This document shows positions 51,197 to 64,000 of a stretch of 64,000 nucleotides of DNA, piece by piece (the stretch's first letter is position 1; every line of letters starts with the position of its first letter). Source of the stretch: Parus major (Eukaryota; Chordata; Aves; Passeriformes; Paridae); NCBI RefSeq assembly GCF_001522545.3, contig NC_031768.1:81811769-81875768 (forward strand), read 5' to 3'. Position numbers and translations under genes: made by a program. Below the pieces are notes generated by a model. It was not told the DNA's origin. It searched no databases and worked only from the letters and a program-made list of their open reading frames with translations.

Positions 51197-53450
51197 CCAC
51201 AAAGATGAACTCTGCTGCAAGGATGAAGAGATACATAATTTACAATTCAGACATATGAAAATGACACTCAAAGAATGAGACTGGACAGATTGGTTGCAGT
51301 TTTCAGGCAAAGACACACCCCAGCTGTAGCTCCACGTCAGGCAGATATTTGCCCACCAAAAAATGGAGGCAATTTATTTTATGTATTGCTGAAGGGATAT
51401 TTTCCAAAACATTCCTGGTAGCAGTGTTTTTAAACTCCAGAGGGCAAATGTAGACACCTCTGAACATGCGAATTAATGAAATTAAAACATTAAACAAATA
51501 AATGCATTTTCCTCAGCTCGCTGGGATCTGAGTCAGATCATTCTCATTCCTTTACCTTTTAGCTATCAGCCTGCACTTTGCTGGGCATAAAGGATATAAA
51601 ACATGAAGAGTAATTGGGATATTAAAGATCTATTTCTTTCAAATAAAGCAGAAGCTATTACTGAACTCTTATGAAGGCTGGAGGAAAAGGACTAGAAAAA
51701 TTAAAAGGCTGAACATAATTAATGAATGCTCATTTAGAATTTGCTATCATAAAATATTTTGGAAGCAAAATCTACAGCTGAAGAGGGCAGGCTGTATGCA
51801 GGAACAAGCTCTGGAAGGAGTTCCATGTGCACTGCACCAAACTGAGAAGACAGATAGGAAGCTGTGGTTGCTGGGAGATCCCTTCAAGCATGAGCTAATG
51901 ACACCTGCCAAGAAGCCCTGCAAGCAGAAAGGTCACCTGCAGCAAGAGCGACGTGCTAAAGCACATGGTTTGATTCCAGTTGTGCCCACCTGCACACATT
52001 TTATTCATTAGCTTCAGTGGACTCGCTCCACACTTTAGCCCGTATTAATGAAATCACAATCTTGCCATGGAAGTACAAGTAGACCACTGCTGGAAGCAAA
52101 TGCAAATACTTGGAAACAGAAAAAAAAAAAAGTCAGTCATAAACTGTAAGGGAAAACATGACTTATGATTTTAAATTAAATAATCTTTGCATGCTATTTT
52201 AATTAGCAAGGATAATGTTTATTTTACTTACATAGAAGTTCTGGATACATAAATTCCAACCTACATATTTCAGTTGCCATAACAACTTGATACATTTATT
52301 CTCTTGTGTCATTTTTTATTGCATCAGTGTAGATTTTTTTTTTAAACAACCAGGAAAGAAAAAAAAGACAACTGCTTCAGTTGCTATAATAACACACTAT
52401 TTTTTAATTGTGCTTTTCACATTTAATTATTCTGGAAACCAATATAATTTTTCTCCAAAGATGTTCCTAGCACAGTGTGGAAAATCCACTACCAATTTCA
52501 GGGCTCAGTGTTGGGTCTGTCAAAAATCCCAACGATATGTACAGCCCTTTAGCTCAACTGTTACTCCAGCAGTCTCCCTTAGGATAATATAGCTTGAGGT
52601 CAAGTTCTTAACAGAAGACTTACACCATAAGTCTACGTCTCCAGTTAGTGCATTTTCCCCTGAAAACCTGAAATAAATTAAATTAACTCTTCAGATTGGT
52701 GCACAATAGATTTGAGGCAGCAAACGTAAGTGCAGAGATGCAAAACAATTGAGTAAATCACTGCAGTGTGCTCCAGGCCAGGAGGATCTTACAGAGCAGT
52801 TTCCATATTTCATACACACTGGTGTAGCACATGATGAACTTAACTACACTTTTATCCAGGAGCAGAACTGTCTCCTAAACTCTCAGGGCCTACAAGGAAT
52901 TGGATCAGATCTTTAAGGATACAGTCAAATGGCACTATAATGGAACAGAGAGGATGAGGACAGCCTTTGTCCTTCCCTCTGCAGTGCAGCAGAGCCTGCT
53001 GTTGCCCATTGACCTTTCCCAACTCTGCACCCTGCAGATGGGCCCTTCTCAATTAAATTGCAATTACCTAACTGCTGATGTTGCATTTCTATCTGGTCCC
53101 CTGTAACAGTCATAATGAGAGATACTGTACTAATTACCATCAATTATATTAAGGTGCAAGGTGAGGAACTGCTTGGTAACCATTGCTGGCATGCAGTGAC
53201 CTCAGATTAGAGATAATAAGGTATTTATGAATGTAAGGTTACAGTTTTTGATGGAGAAGGACTTAGTGAAATGGCTCCTGTGGGCTGCCTTGGCCTCTGG
53301 GGGCAGCTCTTCATTTATTCCTAACCGTAAAACCTCTACTTTGGTAGACAAGTTAGAATGGTGGCTTTCAAAGGATTGCATCCCTGTCAGCCGTCAGGAG
53401 AAATGGAGTCTGTATGTGTGTTACCACACAGAGTTTAGGACAAGATCTAG

Positions 53451-53778
53451 CCCCTATTGCAGCCTTCCAGTACACTGAGAGGCCACAAGACAGGTGGAGA
53501 GGGACTTCTGACAAGGGCATGTAGTGATGGGACAAGGGAGAATGGCTTTAAACTGAAAGAGGAGACATCTAAGCTGGGTACTACAAATTCTTTACCAAGA
53601 GGCTGGTGATGCACTGGAACAAGTCACCCAGAGAAGCTGCAGATACTCCATCCATAGAAGTGCTGAAGGCCAAGCTGGATGGAGCTTTGTGTAGTCTGGT
53701 GTACTGGAAGGTGTCCCTGTCCATGAACTATAGGATCTTTAAGGATCCTTCCGACCCAAACCCTTCTGTGACTCTAAC
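53451..53778 (+). mobile_element. CR1 LINE 3' fragment
   Basis: CR1 3' region: GGTGGAGAGGGACTTCTGAC, GTAGTGATGGGACAAGGGAG, GGCTTTAAACTGAAAGAGG, then GGCTGGTGATGCACTGGAAC, GAAGGTGTCCCTGTCCATG, and a degraded terminus CCCTTCTGTGACTC. A short internal deletion removes part of the usual GGGGGTTGGAACTAGATG block before CTTTAAGGATCC. Confidence 0.92.
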
Positions 53779-55582
53779 TCAAACTGGAGAAACACCCAAG
53801 ATAACCTTGCAGTATAACCTTGCAGGAAATATGCCTAAATAAGAATTCACTCAAATAAAGTGAATTCTGATTTACCTCATGATGTGCCGCAGGTCCATAG
53901 CAAATCCATGAATAGAAACCAATCTCCTGTCTCCCCCACTGGCCCACACAGATTCTTCCTATTTACACACACCTCCAGAGAAATTACAGAGGAGGACATA
54001 TCCACATTTCACTTGAGATTAAATTTTGTGCCTTTTCTTGCCAGAAATGGTGAAATTAAGCCAGTCTACTCAATAGCAGTAATAAAACCAACTCCATTTT
54101 AAGAGCAGAACTGATGCATCATAAAGTGATATTTAGGATAACCAAAGGTGTTTTACACTAATACAACAACATTAAATGCCTGCATTAAATAAAAGAAAGA
54201 AGAACCTGAAACCATCAACAAAAACACAAAATCAAAGCCTTGAAGAATATTGTAATGACTTTTATGTCTTAAGATAGTTTTGCTTGAAGCATCCTAAACC
54301 TTGGTACAGAAGAATATTTGTTACAGCCAGAGCCATAGGGAGGGGAAATAAGCAGCGGCTGTCATTACAGTGGCAAGCTGCCTTGCTAAGTCATGGCTGC
54401 AGAGCTCCACATTTATATATACTCATGCTGACATGCAAAAGGACTGCAGCTAAACAAAACCTTTGGCAAAACATAGTGCCCTATCTCTTCATCCAGCTTC
54501 ACTCCTATAAAGCATTACAAAATGCTTCACACCAATATATATCAAAGGGAAAGGACCCAAAATGTATGTAGAATGAATCAGGTCATTAAATTGCAAAATA
54601 CACCATCACACTCCCTAATTGTTGATAACCAGACAACAAAGTGAAGTGAAAGAGAAAACAATATTCCCTAAATTGCAGAAGGTTGGGCTCCATGGATCTG
54701 CCAATGCTTGACAATTTCCTTTGTGACAATTGTCATGACCTCAGTGCTGGATAAGAATCTTTCATTGCCTAATGGGGAGATGGCAGAAACCTGTGTTTTG
54801 TATGAGGACTCCAAAAACTATTAACATGAGCCATTGACCAAGGTTATTAAAAATTATGGATTGTACGGGGGTTTAGGTTTCTGTGAGCTTATGAAGCACA
54901 CAAGTGTAAGGGCTACTAAAACTCCATTAAATAAATTTCACTGTCAGCTGCAGTTGAGACTGAGAAAAGGAGCAGATGCTTATTTACCAGGCAATGCCAA
55001 GATATGCAGGCAGGAAGTCTCCTCGTCTGTGTAATGCCCCTTCCATGTATACTACCTTGCACAGGCCATATGGATCCTGGACCAGGAATCCTTCAGAGGT
55101 ACCAGCTTGAGCTGACCTGAGAAACGGTGCCCTTGTCACAGCTCACTGATACCAAGGTCCAGATGACACTATCAGAAGGGAAACCCTGAATGAGGCAGTA
55201 AATCCAACCTGAAAACTGTCTGACTGCAACAGCTCACGCTAACTGCTATCTGCAACTCTATGCATTTGCAATGTGTCCATGCAGCTTCCTCCTTTTGCTG
55301 GGATGTATCTGCCATCAAGGAGCCTGGTTTGGGTAGAGATGTACATACAAACTTGGAAGAATGTCAGATGAAGAACTTGAAAATACTTTCACTGTTGATG
55401 AATATTTTCTTGAAACATCCCAAAGCACCTTTATGTTCTTCGCCACCTTTAGTGTACAACTTCACCTCTTATTAGCTGGGGCTCAAATTCCAATTCTGGT
55501 TGTATTCAGAAGCCTCATAACAACTTGGATGTTTGCTAATGCCAACAGAACACAGCTCTGTGTGCTATTCTAAATATTTAGC

Positions 55583-56127
55583 TGTCCTGGTTTCAGCTGG
55601 CATAGAGTTAATTTTCTTCCTAGAAGCTGGTACAGGGCTATGTTGTGGATTTAGGATGAGAATAAAGTTGGTAAGACACTGATGTTTTAGTTGTTGCTAA
55701 GCAGTGTTTACACTAAGCAAAGGACTTTTCTGTTTCTCACACAGCCCACCAGTGAGAAGGCTGAAGGAGCACAAGAACCTGGGAGGAGACAGCCGGGACA
55801 GCAGACCCCAAGTGATCCAAAGGATATTCCACACCATATGGCATCATGCTGAGTATGTAAGCTGGGGGAAAAGCTGGGCGGGGGTCACTGCTCAGGAACT
55901 GACTGGTCACTGGTCACTACATGGAAAGTGTAACTTGTTTTGTATATTCAAAATCTTTATTATTGTTGTTGTTACTATTTTCCCTTCCATTTCTGCTCTG
56001 TCAAACAGCCTTGTCTAAAATCACAAATTTTCCTTTATTTCCCCCAATTCTTTCCGCCATCCCTCTGAGAAGGGTTGAGTGAGGAAGGAGTGTGATGTTT
56101 AGCTACCTGACAGGTCAAACCATGACA
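55583..56127 (+). mobile_element. Solo LTR of an avian class III (ERVL-like) endogenous retrovirus
   Basis: About 545 bases start TGTCCTGGTTTCAGCTGG and end AAACCATGACA, giving the TG...CA termini of a retroviral LTR. The internal order fits a common bird LTR family: GAGTTAATTTTCTTCCTAG, TTTAGTTGTTGCTAAGCAGT, a degenerate TATA region near GAGTATGTAAGCTGGGG (about 55852) and an AT-rich 3' part. No gag, pol or env sequence adjoins it, so it is a solo LTR left by recombination between the two ends of a provirus. A clear target-site duplication was not found in the immediate flanks (TTTAGC on the left, GCAACC on the right). Confidence 0.8.
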
Positions 56128-59100
56128 GCAACCCCCATCTTGACAACCTATTGCATTATTACCACCACCAGGTTAATGCCACATTTCGCTAGTTTATAAA
56201 CAAAGCTGAATTTCGGCAAGATCATCTCCTCGACATATTTTTGTGCAGTACTTAGTCAAACAGTGGTCACTAGAGGTGCCCCTAAAAGAAATGGTAGATT
56301 CTAATATTGCACTTTTAAAGGCTGTGGGCAAAAACGTAGTTTCTACTATTAAGAAAAATACCTGTAGTCAGCAATGTAATTTCATGGTTTGGAAACATCC
56401 CCACGTCTGTTTTCTTAGCTACAGTTAACTAATAATATTATTTTAAATATCTGTGACCAGCATCCTGATGACACTTCACAAAGGCAATCCAAGCCTTCAT
56501 TTTCCTTTGGCTGAGCTGCAACAAAGCTCTGTGAAATCAGGCACAAAGACTGATCTTGGTTTTCCAACATCATTACAACTTGAGCACTTCTCTGTTCAGC
56601 ATTGAGCAAGGATGTCAGATCAGTCCTCCCCTCTGTATGATGACTACCCACAGAACAAAGCACCCGTATAAAGAGGGGTTTGGTCCTTGTCCAAGGGTAA
56701 GGTGATCACAAATGGCAAGCAAAGAGTAATATGTGATGATTCTAAACCTCAAAATAACAGAAAGAGTAACTCTCCACTGTGAGTACAAAGATATTTGTGT
56801 ATATTAGGCAGATTGCCTAGATGGGGAAAAAACAAGGAATCCAATAAATAAATTGATATTGAATTAAGAAGGAGCATTAATAAATATACCTATGACTGCA
56901 GAAGATGAGCTGTTTCAGGCAACAATGTATTCAGCATCCTGAATACTGGAAGATCTAATTACAGGCTTGCTGCTGACCTAGCAAAGATACTGTTGGGTGT
57001 GCCAGGAGCATTTTCTGTCCAAAAAAGTACAAGATATATCAAAAAAAGAGTACTGGTTACATAAGTGAAGGCATATGTCTGTCATAAATCTTTCTACTGC
57101 TTAGGAAGACACAAAGTTGTCAGTTTTGTTACCTCTGCTTTTCTACAAACTACCACAACACCAAAAAATGTGTGAGAGATGACACCAGCTTGGTGTTATG
57201 ACTGACCTGAAATCTCTCAAGGGATCCTTTCAGTCCTTCTTGTGGTAATTAACAAATTCACACAGATCAAACTTTTTTTAGTGGTTCATTAAAACAACAA
57301 TAATTTAAAAGTTACCATTGCTTTGTTTACGCCAGTTTCAAAAACCGCCTTCTGAGAAAATGGACTTCAAATCCATTATGTCTCTTACTGCTAATTCCGG
57401 TTTTTTTCCAGCTTGCAGAACAGCTGTTTGGGTTGTCTCTTCTCAGAAAGAGACACCATGACTAATTGAAAGTGCTGAGCTATAATATATATACATGTAT
57501 ATACCCAGTGACAGGGCACAGCATTTCTGAAAACCAGGTAGGCTCCCCAGCACTTCTGGAAAGAACTGGAGGACCTGGGAAAATGCCATAATTTTGCTTT
57601 GTCCTTTCAGAGAAGAAATGTTATACAACTCAGCAATGAACTGAACACCACTATTGGGCTATAATTGTTGAGCAACAAGGCTGGCCTTGTGTCAGAAAAG
57701 CACAAGCAACCACTCATATCAGCTGAGGTGCAGCCAGAATGCTGAATCCACTCAAAGGCACAGAGATCCATTTGCAGCTTCAATCATTTTTCCCCACTGG
57801 TATTGTGCAGGCTTGTGCAGGCTGATGGAAGTGTGATATCCAGCTAACCTGACACTTTTTAGACATGAGATATTTGAATTGTATTAAAAATTACATTTCA
57901 GAACTCACCCATAAAACTAGTTTTCTGGGGTGGGGCACCACACAGTACACGCAGAAAGATGACAGAGCTTAGGAATAACACAAAGTGGTAATTGATGGTG
58001 GAAGGGTGGTAGCTAATAGAGGCTTCCAACAGCAAGGCAAATATGATTAGAAATTAGCTCAGAAAGTGATCTCTATGAAAAGACTGTCCATTTGGATGGG
58101 TAAATGGATCAAGATTACACAGGAAAAGAAACCTATTATGTAGGAAAAAAGAAATGTATTCCTAAAGCCTCTTTTTGAGGAGGAGAGTGACAAAGGGTGA
58201 AATTTACCCCTCAAGTGAGTACACAAAGGTCTAGACAAATGCTTAATTCACAATCCAGCTAAATATCATATGGCAAACATGCAGTATATTGTCTCATCTC
58301 TAAACCAGGGGCAGCTTTCTGTATAACCTGTAACAGATTAAAGTGGTACGACTGAGGATCAATACAAGCTGAAAATGCATAAAGTCTCATGTTTCTGGTA
58401 TTTGTCCAGTATTTATAACTGTACTATTAAATAAATAAATAAATAAATAAACTGTGGAGATAAATTATATTTTCAAGTTGACAGCTTCCCTTTCATTTAC
58501 CAGGTTGCTACTCTGGGGATTGTATTTACTGTTTGCTAAAACCTGAAAGTATCTGTTTCAGATTATAAAAAAAACTAAACAAAAGGCTGGATATTTTTCC
58601 TTTCATATATATTTATCTTACTGAGCCAAGTTACATTCATCTATCCAAGGAATCACATCCATGTTGACCTTTATGTGATCCAGAATTCTTGGGGTGATAA
58701 TTATTCTTTATTCTTGGGAACTATTTAAGAAACATCTTAATAAAGGAGTATTGGTAGACTGCAGAAACATATAATAGACTCTTAAACCTCTCTATGGAGA
58801 CCTGTGTCCTTTGCACTGGAGGGCAGTGAATTCTCTTGCTTAGTTGCTCAGATTGGTGAAGAATCAGAGTTAATAAATGTGTAAGACAAATTGTTCTGAA
58901 ATATTTTTAGAATTAATCTTAACTAGAGTACATTTGTCCCTGAACATCAATTTTACAGAACCCTTGCAGCTTTATAGGACAAAGAAGTATACTTTAGGAG
59001 CTGATGTACTTGTTTTTACAGGTAGCTAAAATAAAACTTCTCAGAGTCTTATTAGAAACAATGAATTATATCACACACCATTCAGAGGAACTGCTAGCTT

Positions 59101-59779
59101 GTGGAAGAAGCAAGCCTCTTGGGATATTCTGGTATTTTTATGTTCATACTTTTTTCAGACTAATCTGGTATTCCCTTGTTGAAACATATCATGATTTAGG
59201 AAAATAAATTTTTAGAAAAAACATTTAAAAGTTAAAATTGCAAGAGCTTTTTGTCAAGTGATATTTTCAAACTAGATCTATCATTTTTGACCTTGATACA
59301 CAGAAGTGGAATTTACACAATAGTCTGACCTCAATGCTTATCATAATAGAGACTCACTGCTTAATTAAAAGTTTGGCTCATTCTGTATGCTGGTTGATAC
59401 TCAGGCACATTTTCATTGGGGAAAATTATTGTTTCTGGTCCCTCACAGCTGTTCTGGCCTGCTCCCAATCCTTTGGAATTGTAATAACAAATCACAGATC
59501 AAAAAACTACCTAGAGGTTGTTAGATAGGCATATTATATAAATGTGAAAAAAATATAAAAAAACAAATAAACCTGTTGTGGAAGATGTGACTCTTCCATC
59601 AATGCTGATCTGGTTTAATTTAATACCAAAATCACAGATCCATCCCATTAATATCAGTAGAAAACAATTATTAAACTGAACAATCAGATCTCTCTGTCAA
59701 AAAGGACAAATGAAACCAGTGAGTCCTCTAAACCTTCATGCAAGGCACACCAATATGATTGTGATGTTAAACTAAAACC
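56128..59779. other. Non-coding unique sequence between the solo LTR and a CR1
   Basis: AT-rich, with the (TAAA)n tract as the only distinct feature. No exon-like segment was recognised. Confidence 0.55.
58427..58451 (+). repeat. (TAAA)n microsatellite
   Basis: About six uninterrupted TAAA units. A likely length-polymorphic marker. Confidence 0.95.
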
Positions 59780-60462
59780 ACAGAATCATAAAATATCTTC
59801 AGTTGGAAGGGATCCAAAGGATCATAGAATCAAGCTCCTGGCCCTACACAGGATAGCCCCAAGAGTCACACCATGTTCCTTAGGGTTTTGTCCAAACACT
59901 TGTTGAACTCTGTCAGGCTTGGTACCTTGGAAGTGACCAAGTGCTCTGTGGGGAGCCTGTTCCAGTGCCCAGCCATCTTCTGAGTGAAGAACCTTTTTCT
60001 AATGTCCAACCTAAACCTCCCTCCACACAACTTTAGGCCATTTCCTTGGGTGTTATTGCTGGTCACCAGAGACAAGAGGTCAGTGCTGCTCCTTGTGAGG
60101 AAGCTGGAGACTTCCCATGAGGTCTCCCCTCAGTCTCCCCTGCTCCAGGCTGAGCAGACACAGTGCCCTCAGCCACTCCTCATATGGCTGCCCCACAGGA
60201 CAGACCCTTCACCATTCTTGTGGCCCTCCTTTGGACAGTCTCCAATAGCTTAATGTCCTTCTCACCTTATGGTGCTCCAAACTGCACTTGAGGGGAGGCT
60301 GCCCCAGCTCAGAGCAGAGCGGGACAATCTCTCCCTTGCCAGGCTGGCCATGCTGTGCCTGATGTCCCCCAGGACACACTCGGCCCTCCTGGCTGCCAGG
60401 GCACTGCTGGCTCATGTTCAGCTTTACATTAACCAGGAACCCCATATCCCTTTCCCCTGCAC
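59780..60462 (-). mobile_element. CR1 LINE, 5'-truncated, antisense, about 0.68 kb
   Basis: Reverse complement of CR1: plus-strand CACAGAATCATAAAATATC, GTTGGAAGGGATCCAAAGG, CTTGTTGAACTCTGTCAGG, CTCCTTTGGACAGTCTCCAA and, further in, the ORF2 C-terminal block (CAGGGCACTGCTGGCTCATG). It is relatively well preserved but coding-defective. The frames between 59866 and 60529 are its shadows. Confidence 0.95.
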
Positions 60463-63008
60463 TGTGAAGAAGTGAGACGCAACAAAGGAAAAGGCTTGTT
60501 ATCATGAGCATGCCTAAATATGCAAACACAAGGAGATGTCAAAAGCAAAATGAAGTCGAGTTCCAAGCCTTGTCCAGTGGGACAGAAATTGTCTGTTTAA
60601 AGAGTGGCATGATATGTATGTTGCCCTACATCACAAAAGCATTTCTGTCCACAGGATGACACTGTTCTGCATAGATACAACTTAGTTTAAAACAAAAACA
60701 TTGGCCTAACCATATTAAAACACATTCAGAAGCAACTCTAAAATGACATTTAACAGATGCTCTGGCACTCAAGTTATTGACAAGCTACAGAACAAATAAC
60801 AAATTTATAAATAGAGACCCAGCATGGATACCAACTATGGACAAGGCATTTAGCTGAAGCTACTAATAAATAAGGGTTTAATAAAACAGTGACTTTGCAG
60901 TTACCCTTTTCTAAACATTAGTCAATCCAGTTGAGAAGAAAAGACAAGTGTATAGAATAATCTCTGCAAGTAAAGAAAACCTTAATAATGCATAAAAAAA
61001 GTAAAATTACAAAGCTACTGTATATTAAAAAACAACCAAACCCTAACAAACATGGAGCTAAGCTTCAGCATTGTTGTTCAATAATTATCTAGTCAGGGTT
61101 GTCACAAACCCTGGGGTGCAAAAGGAACATGACTAGCAAAACGCACACCAAGATGTCACTTATACTGTACCCCTTAAAAAGACTGCTGCTGTCTTGAAGG
61201 AGAACTTAGTGCCAAATAGAATTACTTGGGAATTGGCTCTGGCACAAAATCAACCCACAGACACAAATTGCATTTGATCAGATAAATGTATACTATAGTG
61301 CTAAATCTAGTGAAGAAACAGATGCATAAAACTCAATGTTTTGAACCCTTCTAATGAAACATTATGGTTGATCATACCTAATGACTCTTGCATATTAAGT
61401 ATAATCACTTAAACAGAATCAAATGTGGCTCCTGGGAGTAAATCAAGCCACACAAATTAAGCTGTACCCAGTTACAAACAAAGAAAACAAACAAAACTCC
61501 AGAGAAAAGACTGATTTTTTTATAGGCACATATAGAAGTGGCTGAAGTTCCATGTTTTTTAAACTAACTGTTAGTGTGAAACAGATTAATGGTTTGTTAA
61601 TTGCTTCAGGCAGAAGATTTTTAAGTAAGGGTTTACTGCTGGAACTTTTAACAAGCCAGCACTTAGAGGACAGAGAAGTAATTACAGTGTTTATAATAGC
61701 TGGGTACAAGGATAGCAGGCACTCCTGAAGCAAACAGAGGATTCATTTTGCATGATGCAATTAAATTTATTTGCAAAACGAGCTTCTAAACATAAGAAAT
61801 GCACAGAACAACAGGAATTAAATGAAGAACTGGAATCTTTGGGGACCCTGTCAAAGCAATGATCCCACACTGCTGAATGAAGATTGTGCATATGAGATCA
61901 GAGTGTGATAACCAAACTTGCACAGCAATTGCAAATAATTATCATTCAATATGGCCAAAGTATCTGCACCATATGCCCTATAAGTAAATAGTCTTTTCAT
62001 GCAATGGTACTGGAACAGGCAGACCTTCAGTTGCCAGATTTATATGTAAGTGCAACAGCAGAGCGTTCTTTTCCTTCACCTCAGCTTTCCATCCAGATAA
62101 AGGTCAAAACACTGCTGACCAGAAATAAGGAGTAGTGAAGACCAAATTAAAAAATATAGAGGTTAAAACAAGGGTAAATTTATCTCCTTCAATGACTGTG
62201 TGGAGCACAAACCTGCAGCTTCCAGCAGTGTTTCTACTCTCATACTAGAGAGCAACTCCATTTTTGTTTTACCAGATGGATTCCTCCATCTAGGTGGGTT
62301 TTTTTTGTTCTCCATTACTGTATATTCTAAACATCTCAGAATTTCAATTGTACTTATCTACACAATGCTTGAGTGAGAGACATCCTTTAGCTAGTGACTG
62401 CTTATTGCAATGCAGAGAGTCCTGGGAGGGAAAAAAGCTTTTTCCCAGGCTAGCAACCATTTGCTAAGCTGAGGAGCTGGGCTCAGACCTGCACACACAC
62501 TCTCAACCTGCAGGAAACCACTAATACTGCTGCACAGACAGCAGAGATGGAGAATACCTTTCCCCAGACTTATCTGGGGCTGGGAAGGGAGAGAGCACTT
62601 CTTGAAGCAATGGAAGACCTGAATTTAAACCACTTTCAGCTCAACCCCTATCTCACATTTTCTAGGGGTGGAAAGAAATCAGTCTTTCTTCTCCAACAGG
62701 GACAATTTAAGAGCCATAATTTCAAGAAAATGCTTTCAAGCTGTGAATGCTAGTCTTATAAACCTTGGCCCAAAGAAATAATGAGGCTCTTTGGCAGAGG
62801 TGAAATTACAAACAAATCTTGTCTTCATGATTTCCAGCAGCAGATTGGGCACATCCCCAGTCAGCTGCGGTGAATACCATGCTGAATGTTTATAAAATAA
62901 GGTAAGGCTGAATTTCCCAGCACTGAACACTTTCTGTGCTTCTAGTTCAAACAAATTCACATTAGACTTGCAAAACAGCTTGAGCACCCAACACAAGGGT
63001 TGGTCTTT
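60463..63008. other. Non-coding unique sequence
   Basis: Nothing recognisable beyond short chance frames on both strands. Confidence 0.55.
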
Positions 63009-63112
63009 TCTGACTCTTTCCTGAGCATCTGCTCCTGGCCCTCACTGGAAGCCAGGTACCAGGCTACATGGGCAGACAACTATTGCTTGGTTTAAGGCAA
63101 TGCAGATGCTAT
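63009..63112 (+). mobile_element. Ancient CR1/L3-like 3' fragment
   Basis: The block TCCTGAGCATCTGCTCCTGG, CCCTCACTGGAAGCCAGGTA, CCAGGCTACATGGGC aligns by eye with the old amniote CR1/L3 3' motif (GCATCTGGTGCTGGCCACTG, GGAGACAGGATACTGGGCTAGATGG). The TTCTGTGA-type octamer seen in young bird CR1 is absent. It is strongly diverged and about 100 bases long. Confidence 0.55.
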
Positions 63113-63586
63113 ATTACTGCAACTTGCAATGACTCAGCTTAAAAGCATTTGAGATCATCAGAAATTCTGGAGGCATGTGTCACATCTACACAGCCATGTT
63201 CTCTAGGTAGGTACCTGGCATTTGTTTGTTCCCAAAATGAGCTTGTCTGGACCATATCATCAGCCCAATGTCTAAGCACTGTCAGCATCCACAAACTCCA
63301 TGCTTCTGTCATACCTTCACAACCTGCTCAGTTAGGTGAACTCCAGCTACACTTCCTCCCCTATGTGTCACCAACCCTCCCACTGAATGCAACATCCCGC
63401 ATCCCCTAAATTCAGTTTGAGAGGAATGAACATACGGCTCCCTGGGACATAGTGGGCATTTGAAGTGGAGTTCTTAATACTTTCTGTTAAATCCTCCCCC
63501 TTCCAGATTTAAATATAAGTATGGTGACAATGGGGAGGTGGAAAAGAGAGAAGAGAAAACAAGGAGAAGGGCTTTGCATTGCTTTA

Positions 63587-63614
63587 CAGTGTTGAAAAGG
63601 ACTTTTCAACACTG
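63587..63614. repeat. Perfect 13-bp inverted repeat with a 2-base spacer
   Basis: CAGTGTTGAAAAG (63587-63599), spacer GA, then CTTTTCAACACTG (63602-63614). The arms are fully complementary. No flanking mobile element is recognised. Confidence 0.95.
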
Positions 63615-64000
63615 GTGTTTGTGCACTTGCTGGGGAGGAAGGGATCCACACTTGTGTATGCAAAAGAAGACAAAGCAGCCTAGACTTTAATACTTGTCAG
63701 AGCAATAATAGCTATAAACTCTAAATTATAAAGCCACGTGTCAGCACTCTGTCCCAATAAATATTTAATTATTCCACACAAACAGGCAACATCCCAAAAA
63801 GAAAAAGTTAAACAATACTGCCAGCATAATTCTTAGTGCACTCTTATCGGTGAGAAGTACTATCAGCTCCTCTCTAGTCGAGGACAGAGCCGTACATGGA
63901 TTTCCACATCCTCAGAAAACATCCTCATCAGATAGATTCTTCAAAAGAAAAAAAGTACCAGCAGTGCCTTTACGCATTTTATGAGAGACATCTAGCTATG

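Larger units (their letters stand above)
50853..55582. other. Non-coding sequence with one CR1 fragment and an (AAAAC)n tract
   Basis: Besides the listed CR1 at 53451-53778 and the A-rich microsatellite, no gene or repeat is recognised. Confidence 0.5.

Noticed and set aside
1..64000. CRISPR arrays, operons, tRNA or rRNA genes
   Set aside because: The sequence is vertebrate; no regularly spaced repeats and no cloverleaf or rRNA motifs were recognised.

Overview
The window is nuclear DNA from a bird, probably a passerine or a close relative. The evidence is repeat content: at least seven truncated CR1 LINEs, several ending in the avian-type ATTCTRTG octamer, and one solo LTR that closely resembles a class III (ERVL-like) LTR family common in bird genomes. 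Overall repeat density is low, and the unique sequence is AT-rich. No operons or complete protein-coding genes are present. Almost all short reading frames look like chance or lie inside CR1 copies.

The main result is a tiny coding exon on the minus strand at 37329-37358. It encodes MDCLCIVTTK, has a strong Kozak start and an in-frame upstream stop, and runs straight into a GTAGGA splice donor after a complete codon. This matches, from memory, the palmitoylated N-terminus of the alpha isoforms of DLG-family MAGUK scaffolds (PSD-95/SAP97), which continues in the next exon as KYRYQDED. The window is therefore read as an internal promoter and alternative first exon of a large DLG gene on the minus strand. 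DLG1 is favoured over DLG4 and DLG2 because the surroundings are AT-rich and no PDZ exons follow within 37 kb, but ten codons do not settle the paralog. Positions 1-37328 would be the intron downstream of this exon. Positions above about 38900 would be intron or upstream flank of longer, L27-type transcripts.

Region by region: 1-16868 is unique sequence with two CR1 3' ends (6875-7001, 7640-7878) and a perfect palindrome (9782-9812). A MIR-like SINE relic is at 16869-16990. CR1 copies are at 18124-18949 (+) and 23722-24660 (-). The intron at 24661-37328 holds a 208-codon ORF (27694-28320) and an ORF with a good splice donor (26179-26364, minus). The alpha exon and its leader are at 37329-37532, followed by a promoter-like region with a pyrimidine tract and a complementary purine tract up to about 38900. 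A second convincing minus-strand exon, of unknown identity, is at 44560-44655. The rest holds CR1 copies at 50334-50852 (-), 53451-53778 (+) and 59780-60462 (-), the solo LTR at 55583-56127, a palindrome at 63587-63614 and an old CR1/L3-like fragment at 63009-63112.

No novel multi-gene system was found. The items most worth checking are the DLG alpha exon with its promoter, and the unidentified 32-codon exon.
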